From assembly GCA_027596945.1 (NCBI GenBank), contig JADGJH010000072.1, positions 14,613 through 34,252 of the forward strand: a stretch of DNA of 19,640 bases. The letters run 5' to 3'. This DNA comes from Physocladia obscura (lineage: Eukaryota > Chytridiomycota > Chytridiomycetes > Chytridiales > Chytriomycetaceae). Below the pieces are notes generated by a model. It saw only the letters and a program-made list of their open reading frames with translations, searched no databases and was not told where the DNA came from. Shown one piece after another: positions 19,118 through 19,640 of this stretch (positions are counted from its first letter, which is position 1; every line of letters starts with the position of its first letter). Made by a program: the position numbers and the translations under genes.

Positions 19118-19640
19118 CAAGTGACAATAGTCTGGAATAATTTACTTGCCAAATATAATTAGTCCTTTAATTCTTTGTGTACAATAATTAGGACTTGAAA
19201 TACAAAGCTTTCATTAAAGATTTGAAATTCAAGTTCTAATCATAACTGAGATGCCCTAACAACTGAAAGAGGCCATGTACAGTGATCACCACACTGAAAT
19301 AATGTGCAAAGATAATAAAGTACTCAAGAAACATCATACACAATATTTCTGTATGTTTTTCAGCTGCCTTATTAAACAGCATTTTCTTTATCAGTAACAT
19401 AACATATACACAAAGTGACTTTCTCAGGACTTGTTATGCACACATGCGACCTCAGCCTATGTAGATAACAAGGATAACATTGTGATAATAAAAGGGATGA
19501 ATAAAGCTGTAATTTTGGCTAAGGGCACTATTGGTACAACAGCTCACACTGCTGTAGTGGTATTCAGTGCAATGTGCCACAATGGGCTGTAAAGATAGAA
19601 ATATTTTTATTACTCATTCACAATTGATGCTAGGAGACGC
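19118..19640. other. non-genic, CpG-poor sequence to window end
   Basis: No open frame with protein character. Only two or three CpGs occur, all near the right end, and TG/CA are common. It resembles the 5500-8900 stretch, so it is probably more transposon debris continuing past the window. Confidence 0.55.

Overview
The window is nuclear DNA from a gene-dense eukaryote. Its genes carry many short GT-AG introns, mostly 45-92 bp, and neighbouring coding regions are only tens of bases apart. The gene set (fungal-type dienelactone hydrolase, USP10/Ubp3 deubiquitinase, proteasome subunit Rpn8, NDUFS6, a DHHC acyltransferase, a B-type-like cyclin) fits a fungus. A TIR-domain gene and CpG-depleted transposons make an early-diverging, chytrid-like fungus my best guess. 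That placement is inference; no rRNA or mitochondrial marker is present.

Layout. 1-2041 (minus): an eight-exon TIR-domain gene that runs off the left edge. It has a basic Lys/Ala-rich linker and an acidic tail built on a 21-bp minisatellite. 2042-3112: intergenic. 3126-5492: a decayed element with a frameshifted Tc1/IS630-like DD34E transposase facing a second, decayed ORF. 5500-8900: a transposon graveyard in which I see no CpG for about 2.9 kb; it holds the N-terminal third of a PIF/Harbinger-like transposase and other coding-like debris. 8955-13558 (plus): dienelactone hydrolase, USP10-like protease and Rpn8/PSMD7, separated by only 51 and 74 bp. 13654-14329 (minus): NDUFS6. 14346-15352 (plus): DHHC palmitoyltransferase. 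The start codons of these last two genes are only 16 bp apart. 15439-17233 (minus): a cyclin with Gln-rich regions. 17234-18380: intergenic. 18480-19117: a second, more decayed transposase related to the first, followed by CpG-poor non-genic DNA.

The genes are unrelated housekeeping functions (deubiquitination, proteasome, complex I, palmitoylation, cell cycle) packed together, not a pathway cluster. The points most worth pursuing are the TIR protein with its charge-segregated tail, the sharp CpG void over the transposons, the 16-bp head-to-head promoter, and a USP10 N-terminal FG motif at the same residue number as in human USP10. All splice models were worked out by hand from GT-AG signals, reading phase and recognised family motifs.
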